Shown here one piece after another: positions 11,361 through 23,563 of a stretch of 64,000 nucleotides of DNA (position 1 is the first letter of the stretch; each line of letters begins with the position of its first letter). Made by a program: the position numbers and the translations under genes. The notes under the pieces were generated by a model. It was not told the origin of the DNA and made no database searches. It saw only the letters and a program-made list of their open reading frames with translations. Source of the stretch: Thoreauomyces humboldtii (taxonomy: Eukaryota > Chytridiomycota > Chytridiomycetes > Spizellomycetales > Powellomycetaceae); assembly GCA_027596035.1 (NCBI GenBank), contig JADGJA010000013.1, forward strand, positions 1 through 64,000, read 5' to 3'.

Positions 11361-12976
11361 ATGGAATCTGAGGGATGTGTGTATGGTCTAGATCACCAGG
11401 TATGGGGAAAAGAGAAAGTACCTTGTGTTAAGACCCCGTCTCAACCCGCTTTTGCTTCCGCCCGTTAGGCCCGCTGCTTGAAGGCACAGCTAGGGGAACA
11501 AGAGCGAAGCCGGTTCCTTGTAGGAACCCAGGACTTTAAACACAAGAATGAGGTGAAGAGGGTGCATTCAATGGATTGTTAGATTTCTGCGGACGGCAGA
11601 CTGATAGGTTTGAGCAGCTACACCTTATCGACTTTGACGAAGACGAGTCGCTCATTTCGAGTCACAAGTTCGTTCATGCGCATGAGATCCGGGGGATTGC
11701 GCCTTCGCCAACGGACGCGCAATTGGTTGTCACAGTCTACAAAGAGGGTTGCAAACCTGCAAAAGGTCGCCTTTGGCGGTTTGCGAGTCCAGAGTTGGAC
11801 GCTACTGGAAAGCTTCGGAACGATTATGGAGAGCTGGAGGCCATCACGACCTTTGAGCCCTCTGAAGGGCTGACGGAAATCCACGAGTACGTTTGCGTAA
11901 TTCCGATTTGATCCTGTGTAGGGTTAGCGCAACTGCCGTATTCTGACAATCAACTTTTCCAGCATGCTCTGGGAACCGGCGGGATCTGGCGAGCGACTTG
12001 TTGCGAGAGGGAAGCAGGCACTGGGTGTGTATGAGTTAGGCGAGGCCGCCTCGCAGGCCACAGTGGGTATCTTCAGCTGCCAACTTTGGTTCCATTGCCG
12101 TGCAGTAAACTCATGTTTTCTCCCACAGCCGACACTTGTCATTCCGGTCAGTGAGACGGAAGGCAAGCGTGGGGTCTCCTGTGCAAGTTGGAGTCCGCAC
12201 GCAGAAGTCATTGCCGCAGGCACGGGTACCGATGTTATCGGGTTTGACCTGCGAGCTCCTACAAAGTAGGTGTACTAAGATTTGTCAGCTAGCGGGTCCA
12301 AGCCTCAACGTGGCAGACTTCCTATAGGCACGCATACGAGATTCATGGGGCACACACCGGCGTCAAGTGCATCGATCACAATCCGAATATGCCTCACAAT
12401 ATTGCGACTGGAGGAACGGACTGCGCGGTGCGATTTTGGGATATTCGGAATCCCTCCGCGCCGATAAAAGAGTTGTCCGACCACACGCACTGGTGAGCAG
12501 AAGTCTTTGAAAGCTGTGTAAGCGAGCTACCATCTCATCCTTGCTTCTCTGTGAAGGGTCTGGAGCGTGAGCTTTAACCGCTTCCACGATCAACTCTTTC
12601 TTTCGGCGGGTTCCGATTGCCGAGTGAACCTCCATAGCATCATTTCAATCTCCTCGGCACCGCTATCGGACGAATCGTCTGACCCAGACCTTTCAGACCA
12701 GGAAGATGATGGTTACGAACGTGATGAGTACGCCGGGTACGTCTCAGTAGTGTACAATTTACTACGGTCGTACTACGGTCAAAGAGCTAATCAACCTGCT
12801 TCTGGCACAGCAAACCGCTGGACGGTTTGGTCAGCGTCTCTGATCAGCACGAGGACAGTGTTTACGCGGCAGAGTGGAGCCCCGTCGATCCCTGGATTTT
12901 TGGATCTCTCTCCTATGATGGTCGCCTAGCCATCAACATTGTTCCAAGGGATCATAAATACAAAATCATACTATAA
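11361..12976 (+). CDS. EIPR1: EARP/GARP-interacting WD40 protein EIPR1 (TSSC1 family)
   Basis: Eight exons close in frame: 11361-11399, 11469-11552, 11618-11886, 11963-12062, 12129-12265, 12328-12492, 12557-12736, 12811-12976 (379 residues, close to the human 387). It follows the family from end to end: VYGLDHQARCL at the N-terminus, [66 protein letters not shown], an acidic [15 protein letters not shown] insertion, then [18 protein letters not shown] and [23 protein letters not shown] at the C-terminus. In animals EIPR1 binds the EARP and GARP tethering complexes and supports endosomal recycling and dense-core vesicle biogenesis. To my knowledge budding yeast has no counterpart. The start codon is fixed by the 13-codon first exon. 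Confidence 0.93.
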
Positions 12977-13249
12977 TTCCTGGTGGACAACAAACTTCGG
13001 AACTCGCTGGGTTCACGGTCGGTCCCTGCAGTCCCAAAGCATGGAATTCGGCAAAGGCTGGGAGCATGAACATGTCTGCAAGTGAAAGTTGGTCTCACAT
13101 ATGTGTGAAACGATTTTTCGAGCAGGAAAATGCGATGTTGAAAACATTCCAAGTCCGCTTCACAAGTCTGCGAGTACGTTGTCTACTTCGTCTATGCTAG
13201 GTGCTTTGTTTCATATGTACATTGTAGTGCTGGCTGAAGTCGATCTTCC

Positions 13250-14477
13250 CTATTGACTGACCAACTCCGCAGCTGCTTTCTTTGCATTTACCCCCAGGTC
13301 AAAGACCTTCTCGAGGTTGTACTTGCCAAGTTCCGGATAGTCGCGAACCACGCTCATGGCACAGATGTTCTGGAATGACCCCAAGTCAGCATGAGCGTAT
13401 AAGACGAACCACACCAAGGACGACAAACCCACCTTGTACACGTCGATCACCACCGTAAGCTCGGGCTTCGTCAGATTGACGGTGTGATGGTCGCCAACAA
13501 TAGCCGCAACTTCCTTGATAAGTTCATCGCGCTTCATGGCATCGTTCCACTTTATGCGCGGTTCTATTGCCCACTGGGATAATATGGGTTCTGTGAGTAA
13601 GCATCAGGTATTTCGAAACGAAGGACGACGCAGCAGCCATACTCGAATGGGTTCCTGATCCGGTACTTTGAAATGCGGTGCCAGGAGCTTCTCAGCCATG
13701 ATTTTGATGTCAGCCATGTAAGCACGGCATGTGGCCTGCACAGGGTGAAGACGTTGCGTGTATCTGATGGGTATCTCTTGACGTAAGCTCAGGAAACCCT
13801 CGAAAAACAAGCACGAATGGCCAAATACCGTGTCCTCTTGATGTTTCTGCTCTCCAAATCCTTCAACATTGTATGCACGAAGCTACTCGGCTCGATAGGC
13901 GCATGCGTCTTCACGACAGAAAATGGGTGAGCATGCTGTGTCATTTGACTCAGTCTTCACTCTCGCTTACCCTCAAAAATATGATACAATCCATGTTGGT
14001 CTTGCACCATTGGAACTGTTGCTTCTTATCGGTTTTGACGGCCTTTAGCTGTTTCAGCTCCTTGTTGAGCATGTCCGAGACATCGCCGTCTTCGCTTCCG
14101 GAATCATCGGCCTGGTTTTCCTGTGGGCCGTATATGGTGTCGAGATACTGTGGAAGTTGCAACAATCGGTTAGTTCTATTCCTTCTCCGTCCTCAAGCGT
14201 GGAGACCCTTACCTCCTCCAGCAACGACTTCATTTCAGCCACAGCCTGCACCTCCCGATCCATGGTTACAAAGCAATAGATGCCCTGCATGCCGGGATCG
14301 ACTTGAAGCGCCCCTTGTTTGTGCGGGCCCTGCTCGGTGGGTCAGTTCCACCTATACAAGATGTCGAGCAGAACGCTACACAGATCCGCGTACTCCACTG
14401 AACAAGCCACGCAGTATCTTCTTCTTTTTGTTGATGGGGTTCTGAGCCCCTCCGCTTGCGCTCGTTCGTTTGCCCAT
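13250..14477 (-). CDS. TAN1: THUMP-domain tRNA acetylation adaptor TAN1/THUMPD1
   Basis: RNA-binding adaptor that presents tRNA-Ser and tRNA-Leu to the acetyltransferase Kre33/NAT10 for ac4C12 formation. Seven exons, transcript order: 14477-14394, 14329-14213, 14147-13971, 13908-13829, 13763-13643, 13573-13433, 13369-13250 (279 residues). Features: a basic start with a KKKK run, VDPGMQGIYCFVTMDRE, LLEEYLDTIYGP, an acidic linker, then the THUMP domain with RYTQRLHPVQATCRAYMADI, HFKVPDQEPI, AIEPRIKWNDAMKRDELI, HTVNLTKPELTVVIDVYK and ICAMSVVRDYPELGKYNL. Each splice restores a conserved segment, for example TRYTQRL. It is convergent with EIPR1 (273 bp apart). Confidence 0.92.
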
Positions 14478-14691
14478 TGTTTGCTGTTCGTCAAGTGTGG
14501 TCCGCGTTAGCTTGGAAGTTCAGGAGTCGACGAGGTCAGCCGAATGGCAAATAGCGACGAGGCGAAGGTTGGGGCTGTGCCAGTTGATGACGAACAAATG
14601 AACTTCTGCGCAAGTCGAACACAAAGGAAAGCGCAGTTTCGCACGTCCTCGACGACGAAGAAACAACAACAACAACAACAACACGGGAAAG

Positions 14692-14947
14692 ATGGTCGAA
14701 AAGGCCATACCGGACCTCGATCAGAAGCATCAATCCCTGCTACAGTCGTAAGATCTATCACATTGCCAATGAATCCAGACCCACGTATTGGGAGCAACGG
14801 AGTCAAAACATCATACCCCTGGAGTCCGTTAAAGGATTCCCCCGGCTCGCATCGAGCGGTTGCTCGAAAAATGACTGCAACGCCTTCTTTATCAACCAGT
14901 TATGGGAAGATATTCAGAATAGCCATCATGTCCTCGAAGCCCGATAA
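14692..14947 (+). CDS. Possible small two-exon gene, function unknown
   Basis: Exons 14692-14747 and 14779-14947 give 74 residues beginning MVEKAIPDLDQKHQ and continuing YWEQRSQNIIPLESVKGFP and SGCSKNDCNAFFINQLW. The sequence looks protein-like (aromatic and Cys residues, low repetitiveness), and without splicing the frame stops at once. Against it, the intron would be only 31 nt, and I recognise no family. An open frame from about 14,930 to 15,432 on the same strand may be further exons. An (AAC)n repeat lies just upstream (about 14661-14682). TAN1 lies head-to-head on its left. Confidence 0.3.
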
Positions 14948-16304
14948 AGGCATCGACGCCTGGGATCTCATCCATCAGCGCTAACCGATCAGCATTACTG
15001 ACCCGAGCACTATCGACCGGCACTACCGGTAGCACAGAGTCTTCTCCATCATCGTCGAGCTCCGAACAACACCAAGTCGTTGGCAGTGCTCGACAGCTGT
15101 GCGAACGGAGACGCTTCCTCATGGACATCTTATCGCACCACCTTTCTGAGCGCCTTCGACGATTCGATGCCAGTCAGCAGATCATTGGATCATCGATCAC
15201 CCATGGATGCGAGCCGCCGCAACTTGAGCGTGGCGCATCCACCGCGACCATAAAAAACATTTCAAAGTTGTCCGGAACTGGTTTCCTGGCTTCTTGCATT
15301 TTCGAACCTGATTCAGGTTCATCCCGAGTATGTCGAAGCGCCTGTACGTTGCGCTCCCTCCTTGTGCACACTGGCGATACAAGTGCGTCCCAATTCCCGT
15401 CGGGCCGCACAAAGGGTATTGAAAACTCTTGATGTCAGCATTCCGTCGAATGCGGCTTCTCGTTACCTTAAATCGGAAAGGTTCCCCACTGGTTCCTCAT
15501 GATGCTTTCGACAGCGTAAACGGAGACCACCAGGTCCAGCAGCAGGTGCCCGTTACGGCATCAGTGAACGAGACGAACAGCGGCGAGTGCTCGAAATTGT
15601 GAAGAGACGGCCGAGGCGGAGAAATTTCCTGACACGTCGGAACGCAGAGTTTGCGCAATTCCGAACGGCGCATGGTAAATGCAGGCAGCACCGAATGGGA
15701 ATATCGGCAGAGTTGCGAAAGGTTCTTGTCGTGGCGGTGGTAACGGACGAGGAGGTTCTCCTCGTCATGTGGACACAGGCCTCATGAGGAGCGAGTGCTG
15801 TGAACGATAATGTTGTGGGACCGTGTCTTTCGAGATATGCTTGGTCTGAGGTATTTTTAAGCGTTTCGTAGTCCATATCATCTTTCTGTTCCGCAACTCA
15901 CACACAATGCAACATGCAGTGCAAATGAGCGAACTTCTCGCAAACATGTGTCGACGGAAAGATTCACTGGGAGGGCAGGTGGTGAGGAATGTAGTGAGGT
16001 TCTGGAGGATCGACAGCCGGTTTGGGATCTTGATTGCCCTGTCGGTCACTTCCTTGGCAATTGAGGTCCGGCGAGCCTTGCTGGAAGAAACATTCGAGTA
16101 ACCGAAGGAATGCGGTGCGGGCAAGCTAGCGCAGGCAAGCTGGAATGCAACAGGCATTCAAGCCAAACTGACCATGGATTAGGAAACGAAAATAGGAAGT
16201 TTCACGCAGCATCCTATTCAAAAGGAGTACATCAATTATGTTTAGGCTAAGAGCGTCGTTGTTTAGAAAATCCTTTTTGCAGTCCCGAATGCTGTCTTCG
16301 AGCT

Positions 16305-16365
16305 GAATATTGTTTTTTTTTCATCAATTCAAATTTTATTATTCTTTACTATTCAAGCGGATGTA
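16305..16365. other. AT-rich tract with poly-T run
   Basis: About 60 bp, almost entirely A and T, including a run of ten T around 16311-16321. It sits at the left edge of the gene-poor region. It could be a terminator or nucleosome-free spacer; no function is shown. Confidence 0.5.
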
Positions 16366-16740
16366 TACAAGATGATCGCAGGGATCGCGTATGTGAGGAT
16401 GGAGTGGTCTCCACGAAGCGCCGAGCCTTGTGCTTATGAGATTGGTCATAGCAGTAGCTGGGGGGAGGACGGCACCCGTTGTGCGAGCAGCAAGTTTCTC
16501 ATCAAAGATGTTGCGGTGCTTCGTGGTTGTTTTGCGCAGCTTGGTCCGAGGCCAGAAGGTCCTCGGGAAGACGTGCGCGGGAGAGGCCGCGCATCAAAGC
16601 CGGCAGAGCACGACCAGCGTGCCCACCAAAATAAGGGAGAGCGGACGGTACGGACATCGAGGACTTGCGAGGTGGCGATTGCGGCGTGGCGGTTGCGATG
16701 CGGCAAGTGTAGCAATTATTGGTTTGTGCTGGGCTATTTG

Positions 16741-16931
16741 CTAGATGTTTGTTGAGCCAATGCCGAGTAGTTTGATTGCCATCGCTATCAGATCGTGTTT
16801 CGTGCGGTTTTGGTCGCCCTGATGGCCAGTCTGATGTCGTGTGTTCGCAAGGTCCTCGATGTCGTACATGGCGGTACCCGGACTTCTCGGGCGATCGGTG
16901 CTGTGGTTAGCGGGAACGGGTTCACTCATTG
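16741..16931 (-). CDS. Short doubtful frame, 63 residues
   Basis: Begins MSEPVPANHSTDRP and ends IAMAIKLLGIGSTNI. A candidate 5'-leader intron (GTAAGC donor near 17030) would place this ATG just after a splice, which is the only reason for listing it. No domain is recognised and the length is too short to judge. Confidence 0.15.
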
Positions 16932-18489
16932 TGATAATATCGACTTTGTGAACCCGAGCCGCAGCCAATGAAGCTTGGCACCGACCGCCTCCTGATCCGA
17001 GACCGCCGAGGAGGGGGCTAGGAAAGCTTACCTGACCCAGCAAAGAGGATAGAGATGTCGTGATCGTAAGAGAGTGTTTTTGTTGTTTCTTCAGTCCGTT
17101 TAGTGTGGAGTTTGTGTGTTGCGTTAGTGTTGGTTTGTCGACCTTGGGACTGTGTCGTCGTCGTCTCGTAGGTCTGTCTCTCTCCATCTCTGTATCTGCT
17201 GGTCTGCCTCGATGGCAACGGTGCTTTCCGTTCTGCCCCCTCCTCCTGTCCGCTCTCCCTCGTGGGATGTCCGTTTTCCGATTTCGGCCGAATGTCTACC
17301 GCAGCGAAGCTGCAGCGACTGCGTTCAAGAAGAGAAGCCGATCAGTTTCAGCAACCATGAAGCTTTGCAGATGAGAGGGCTGAAAATCGCCGGCCTCTGC
17401 GAGGTTAGCAAAGTCCCTCCCTCACCGGGCCAGACCTTCCTGTCTAAGGCCTGACCCACCGTTGTCGCTAGTTGGGGTCACAAGGTCAGGGACAGCTGGT
17501 TCACCGGTCACCCAATTTCCGAAATCCACATATGCGTCCCTGGTCTGCTCAAAGGGCTGTCACCCCCGATGAGCTCGCAGATTCACCACCTATGCTTCAA
17601 CCGGGCCTCAGGATCGCATGTTATCGGAAGCAATGTTCTCCTCGACTGCCCCCGGCTTGTTGCGTCCCCTCCCCTTCGCCGCAGCAATCCTGACGAGGGA
17701 AAGCGGGCATCCGGATCGCAAGGTAAACTCATCCAGAGCAGCAGAGAACTTGCCGATCGCAGTGTCCACGAGATGTAGACACTCTAAACCTTCTGTCGGG
17801 CTTAATCCTGGCGAGAGTCAGAAGTTGTCCGCGAGGTCCACGTCGCCGTTAGCGAGCAAACACCTGTCCTTCGTATTCGGAAAGACGCGTCCTTTGCGAG
17901 CCTCGATAAGGAAGCTCGGACTCAGTATCCGCAAGCCAACACGAGTCACAGGATTGTGGCTCGGCGCTGTCTCGAGAGAGAACAACGACACAACGGCTTC
18001 CATAACGTACAAGATTCCAACAAACCCAAGAAACTCACCACAAGATGCAAGTTCGCCTCGGTCATCCAGAGTCCACAGCCAGGCCCGCCGTCCGCAGATC
18101 CACGCCAGACACGTCTTACGAGACCATGACACCGATTTACACCGGGCACAACCTCTGCGTGCCTTAGATCCTTTGCTTCAGCCGCGGAAAGCAGCCCAAC
18201 TGCTCGCTCCTTCGTCGCTCGGTTCCCTTGCACCCCACGCTGACGCTTCGCAGAGTGTAGCATCGAGGGGCCATTGGTTCCGTACTGGACACCCAATCAA
18301 TCCGGGTTGGGACCCCTTCATGATCAAGTCCGTTCCTCGACCGCTGACCCGAACCCGTTTCTCTCGAATCTCTCTAGCAGCGTGGCCTAATAATCTCGCG
18401 AGGTCCCAACCGTTGTCAACGACTCCAAGTGTGATATAGGCGTTGCCCTCATGAAGAAAACATCCCGCCCATCAAGAAGACGTCCCCTA

Positions 18490-18526
18490 GACGAATTCGA
18501 GACGAGCAGGACGAATTCGAGATGAG
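18490..18526. repeat. 20-bp tandem duplication around GACGAATTCGAGA
   Basis: The block GACGAATTCGAGA occurs twice, 20 bp apart, in the gene-poor region. Confidence 0.7.
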
Positions 18527-20503
18527 GTAACGGAAGCGCCAAGGTCGGCACGCCCCTTGGACGACGTGCTCACCAAGTCGGGTTCCTCACTTCGTTCCCT
18601 CCCCTCTTCCCCACATCGGACTCGATGCAAAGAAGCGAGAAGTTCACTCCGCTTCAACGCCCACACACCCGTGGATTTGCCAAATCCATGCTTGTCTCCA
18701 TCACACGGTATAGACGTTGCATTGACATCCACCGTAAGAGGTATGCCGATCCGAAAAAGAAGCACGCACGCAGTAGTCGCAGATACCGACGGACGGACGA
18801 CCCCATATGTCGCCCTACAAGCAAAGGCGACCCGCCGGGAAGCCAATGCTTAATTCCGTCGACCGCTTGTGGTCCATCGACGTTTGATGGGGTTTGATGG
18901 GTATCTTTGACTGTTTCTAGGCACGTCTTGCGACGCCGAATGCCCCCGGAACTTTCCACGAGCGCTTGCCAGGCTCTCGTGGTTGCTAATGCGCTGCTTC
19001 CGGCGAGAGGAGTCGTCGATGGTATCACCCATCAACTCATCCTCCCGCCTTTCGGATCGGGAACCATGCCACTGAACCCAACACGATGACCACGCTATGT
19101 AGCCCAAGACAAAGCCAGGAGGTGCGAGTTCCTAACTCGCTGTCGGAACCCGCCACGGCAAGCCGCAGCAGGAACCGACCCTCCTTACCTGCCCCAGGTA
19201 ACAGGGAACGTGAATCAAGACCGACAATCGCACTTAAAGAAAGAGGGTGAGGTAAGTGGTAACGACGGACCGGAGCACGACAGCACAGAGGAACATGATT
19301 CTCGTTGTCAGAAGGAGGAACACCATGGAGCAATGGTGACCGATCGCGGAAACTGGCCCCTGAGACCGAAAGAGCACGCGGTACCGCAAGCGGCGTGCGC
19401 ACCCCAAAAACCTTGAACCGTCCAAGCGTACAGTCGGGCCCTACAGAAAACAGACCCTACGAAAGGTATCAGCCATCGACGTCCAACGGACCGAGTTCGG
19501 GAACAACGACTTGCTGTAGACTTATCTTCTGAACGGGCGCCGTATGCGTTGCAAGGGTCGCCGGGAGACCTCTTGAAGAAGGTGCCCGCGGGGACGCGTA
19601 CGACTCAGTCGAAGACCGAGACGACTTGAACCCTTTGAGACACAAAGCATGCGCAACGCAGAAGCCATCCCTCCTGCCTTCTGACCCCGGAAGGTGTAGA
19701 GAAGCAGTCAGGACAACCTCTGGGTCCGCATTGTAACAGAAGGTGTGCATCGTTAATCATTCTGGCACATCGACGACGACCACGCCCCGGATACACGACA
19801 AAGACAACCAACTTGCCTTCTCGTTCTGGGCAGCGCGTGTCCCGACTGCACGCCCGATTCAAGGTTGCCCGGGACAGGAGGCACGGCCCGCTTCCACGAC
19901 CCAATCGTGAACCATTGCGTGATGCCCTTAGAGTTCGAGCCGGCCGAAGCCGAACATGTTCGTGTGCTGCCGCTTTCCAGCTTCCCGTCGCTACTCACTC
20001 ACCCCATGCACCACTTCCTAAGAGCGCGCAGCATCGATCGCTTCCCCAGGGAGCCCCCCACCCACTGGTACCTAGTCGGACTCCGGACATCCTGCAATCA
20101 AGAACGTAGTCGACGTAAGGATCAGAGGCGAAAAGTGCGACAGAAGAAGGACCGCCGATCTTACCCAAAGCGCCTGAAAGGCGCGCACCATCACATCCGT
20201 ACCCTGACGTCGAAGCAGTCTCAGCAGAAAACCTTCAGATGTCACGCATCGTGGTTTTATGCTGTAGAGACCTAAAAGTTCTGGAAAGTAAGGAATATCA
20301 GCATGCTTTCAGCTTTTGCGTAGACGGATGACGAAGTCGACGTACTTTTGGCTGGTTCACCTGCTGGCGTGCTGAGACTGCTTCTGCTGCTGACGCCGAC
20401 TGCAAAGGGGGTGAACTTGGATGTGGAACACGTGCTGTCCGATGCTTGAGGCCCGTGCGCCGTGGATCATCGAGCGATTGATGTGTGCTTGTTCGCTCGA
20501 TTT

Positions 20504-20543
20504 GATTTGAGGCGGTTTGGCGACTTAATTTGAGGCGGTTTGG
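20504..20543. repeat. Two copies of ATTTGAGGCGGTTTGG
   Basis: Two near-identical 16-17 bp copies, about 23 bp apart, lie just right of the GC-skew switch. Confidence 0.7.
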
Positions 20544-21311
20544 AGGCTGGGTCTAGAAGGGAAAGCTATCGAAGGTGAGGTATGATCCAGGCAGAAGCAG
20601 CGAAACGGATGCAATGCTACGAACCTGAGTAGAAAGCATCGGACGCTGACAAAGATGGGACCGAAGGACCGCAAGATTGAATGCGTCGACGTTCGTGACT
20701 GATGGCAAGAGAAGTGTGTAATAGACGCTTGCGCTTGAGATTTGCGGTAAGATTGTGAGATATGCGCTGGAGGTTTTCGGTTTCCCTTTTGAGTGGAATA
20801 AGTCCTTTGAGTTGCAAAAGCGTTAGAAGTGGATATTTGGAAAACGGCGAACAGTATGCGCGCTCGCACCTTCGGAGAGTGACGATATGACGCAGTCGAT
20901 GACTGCGCCATGAGTCACGGTGCCTTTGACGTTGAGCTCGCTGCGACGTGTTCGTCATCGATGGCAGGATAACGAAAGCGCCAGTTTTGCGTTGCGGCCG
21001 CTTGCAGATTGGCGATTGATGCTCAGGTCGATAACCTTGCTGAGGCTAAGAGCGGTTGAGATCAAGAATAGAGTCAGCCACAGTCTGAGTAAACTTGAAA
21101 GAGTGTCAAGTATTCCAACCTTTCTCAAGGCGAGCATAGGAGCCATGTATCCTCGAGTAGATTTCGAAGATACTTTAGATGCGGGGTTCGTTGAGAAGGT
21201 TGTTTCGCAGAGGAGTTTGGATTTTGGGTACTTTATTTCTGTAAGGCTGATAAGATTCTTTCGTCCCGTTTCTTTTTAGTTTTCTTCGGTTTTTCCTTCT
21301 TTTTTCCTTAT

Positions 21312-21455
21312 GTTCTTAGGGATGTCCTTATGGATCTTGAGTGCATTTTTCGTCCCTTTGTTTTCTTTCTTCTTTTCTTTGTCTTTTCAGGGATGTCCCT
21401 GTGGATATTTAATTGCTTTTTTCGTCCCTTTCTTTTTTCTTCTTTCATTTTTGTC
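21312..21455. repeat. 71-bp imperfect tandem duplication, T-rich
   Basis: Two copies of a unit that starts near AGGGATGTCC, passes through TGGAT and ATTTTTCGTCCCTTT, and ends in a pyrimidine run. The period is about 71-72 bp. Both copies are noncoding. Confidence 0.7.
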
Positions 21456-23143
21456 CTTCGTGTCTTTTGGAGTACTGGTGTCGGCGTGCGGGCCGGTGTC
21501 GGCGTGCGGCGCACAGTAGGATGTGCCGAGATGATTGAGGTAGACCGCAGGTCGCGGCTGGGAGATGCGGGTGGCAGTGATGGTGATTGTTGCGTGAGGG
21601 TAAAGGTCTTGTGGCCGGTCAGGTAGGAAGCGTGCAAGGTTGTGCGATGAGATGGTTGAGCGACGAATGTGAAACACACGTCTTGCCCGGCTGTGGATTC
21701 TTGAGGTGTCACAAACGTCGGAAGTGCAACTTGTTGGGCGTAGGGGCGGATGGCGTAGATGAGGGTCGTAGTTTAAGATGCTGAGTGAAGGTAGCTAAGC
21801 TGTGCGGCATCGGCTGCACGGCAGTAGGCCGGCAGTAGGCGTCCAGAACTCTCGTGCAGGCGAGAGTATCAACCTTGAAAGGATGATGCTCGGGGCCAAG
21901 CGGTGGGTAGGAAGTCTGGTTGAGAGCGCCGGGGCTCTAAAGGCGACTGTCGTCGAGGCGTCTACTTCGACAGCCCCCCAGGCTTCCGCTGATAGTCTGA
22001 TAGTGGCGGGCTGGTGGACCGATCGAGAGAAAAAGACGTGAGCAATCAAGAAGAAAAAGGAGATCGCGTCCAGTATACGTACAATAAGCAACTAGGAGCG
22101 AAGCCGTTACAGAGCGAATGGCATCGTAGAGGCTATGGCATCAATGCGCATATTTTGCCGATGAGGGAAAAGTACTCCTTACAGGTGGTATCGAAGATTG
22201 ATGACGTGGGCTTGACAGCGTTGTCTCAGATGTTGTGGGATGAGACCGGATCGGGATTCTTGCATCGACGAAGATTCGAGTGGTATCCCGAGCAAGAATG
22301 CTCACTTGAGGAGCTAGGAAGAGGAAGGAAATATAAGAAGAAGCCAAGGCAAACCATTGGAAGCTTGGTGAGCAGGCACCTACTTTGTTACAGCCTGGGC
22401 TAAAGGCGGCGAGGAAGACAAGAAGGTGACGCGCCGTAGTATTGGCAGAGAATCGCTGTAGCTAGCAAGCCTGGCCTTGACGAAGGACTTGTGGTTTTGT
22501 TACAACCATGAGAGGGAAGAATATTGTATCGATGATACTTAGGACTTGGACTGGGCAGATGAGCGAGCAACGGGCATTGATGAGAGCGGGCTGTCTTCTG
22601 ACAGGACTGTTGAACCAGGTCCTGGAATGTTTCAGAAAAGCCGAGGACGTTAGCAGTTGATCCGATGAGCAATTTGATAGACGGTGAACTTACGCGCTGT
22701 CTTGACGCTGACTCATGGCTTGCTTGATGCCGGACATGACATCCTTTCTCTGCGGCTTGGTCGGTGGATGACCCTTGCGCTCGGCAAGGCTCGACGCGGT
22801 AACGTCTTGCGGTCGGCGACCGGTTCTTGAAAGAAGAACAGAGATGCGCGCTGCTCGTGGTATTGAGAGCCCTGAGACGGCGAGCGAGCAGGTAGACGGG
22901 ATCGCATCTGCGTCGAAGGCAAAGAGGCTGTCGGGTGCGAGCACGAAGATGGACAGCGATTATCGGATGAGAACTTCACAACCGGCAACGACTACTTGTG
23001 AGGGTAAACCTTGGCACGCTGATGCATGTCGAACGGTGATGAAGAGCAGAGGGTATACATGTGGTCGATGATGTGACCCTAGGAAGTTGACGCCGCCTTG
23101 TTTGACATCCGTCAGTTCTTGGAGCTGGGATTGGACTTGCCGG

Positions 23144-23252
23144 CTGTGGACTGTGGACTGTGGACGCGCTGACGAAAAGCCGAGCTGTCGAACAATCTCG
23201 CGTTCTCTCCTCGGCCCAGTCCTCGGCTGGGAGCGGCTGGGCAGCGGCTGGG
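23144..23252. repeat. Two short tandem arrays (GGACTGT and GGCTGGGAGC types)
   Basis: A 7-bp unit (CTGTGGA) repeats three times at about 23144-23164. A roughly 10-bp unit (GCGGCTGGG-like) repeats three times at about 23226-23252. They flank the end of a doubtful small minus-strand gene. Confidence 0.6.
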
Positions 23253-23255
23253 CTC

Positions 23256-23563
23256 TCATAGGCTGCGGCGGGAAGACTCTTCGTCCTGAGACGCTTCTTG
23301 ATGGCATTCTGCAGAATGAAAGAACCAAAAAACACAAGGATAAGCATGAGAGAACAGGACGAAGGCATGTAGCATACGGACCAATGACAAGTACCTTTTC
23401 GCCGCTTGCTCTCGGGTTCGTCAGACAGCGTTGGGAACTCTACCGTACCAAACCTCGAAAAGCTTGTCGGTTTGAGCCCCTGGTCGTGGCATCGGTCGAC
23501 GCTGACTTGGATCTTGGCATTCGGTGTCGCCGGATGAAGAAGGACCTCGGACGAGATCGCCAT
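23256..23563 (-). CDS. Doubtful small two-exon gene, 73 residues
   Basis: Exons 23563-23395 and 23308-23256 join in frame through a good GTACTT donor and a TTCTGCAG acceptor. The product starts MAISSEVLLHPATP, contains FSRFGTVEFPTLSDEPESKR and ends in an acidic/Arg tail SQDEESSRRSL. The ESKRRK stretch resembles a nuclear localisation signal. I know no family for it. It may be an exon of a larger unrecognised gene, since long open frames continue on this strand down to about 22.4 kb. Confidence 0.3.

Noticed and set aside
14892..15876. Minus-strand open frames opposite the possible new gene
   Set aside because: Several 80-110 codon frames overlap in different phases without splice signals that join them or any recognised motif.
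17618..18439. 273-codon open frame in the gene-poor region
   Set aside because: No motif, no plausible start context, and composition (Arg/Ser/Pro/Leu scatter) typical of a random frame in C-rich DNA.
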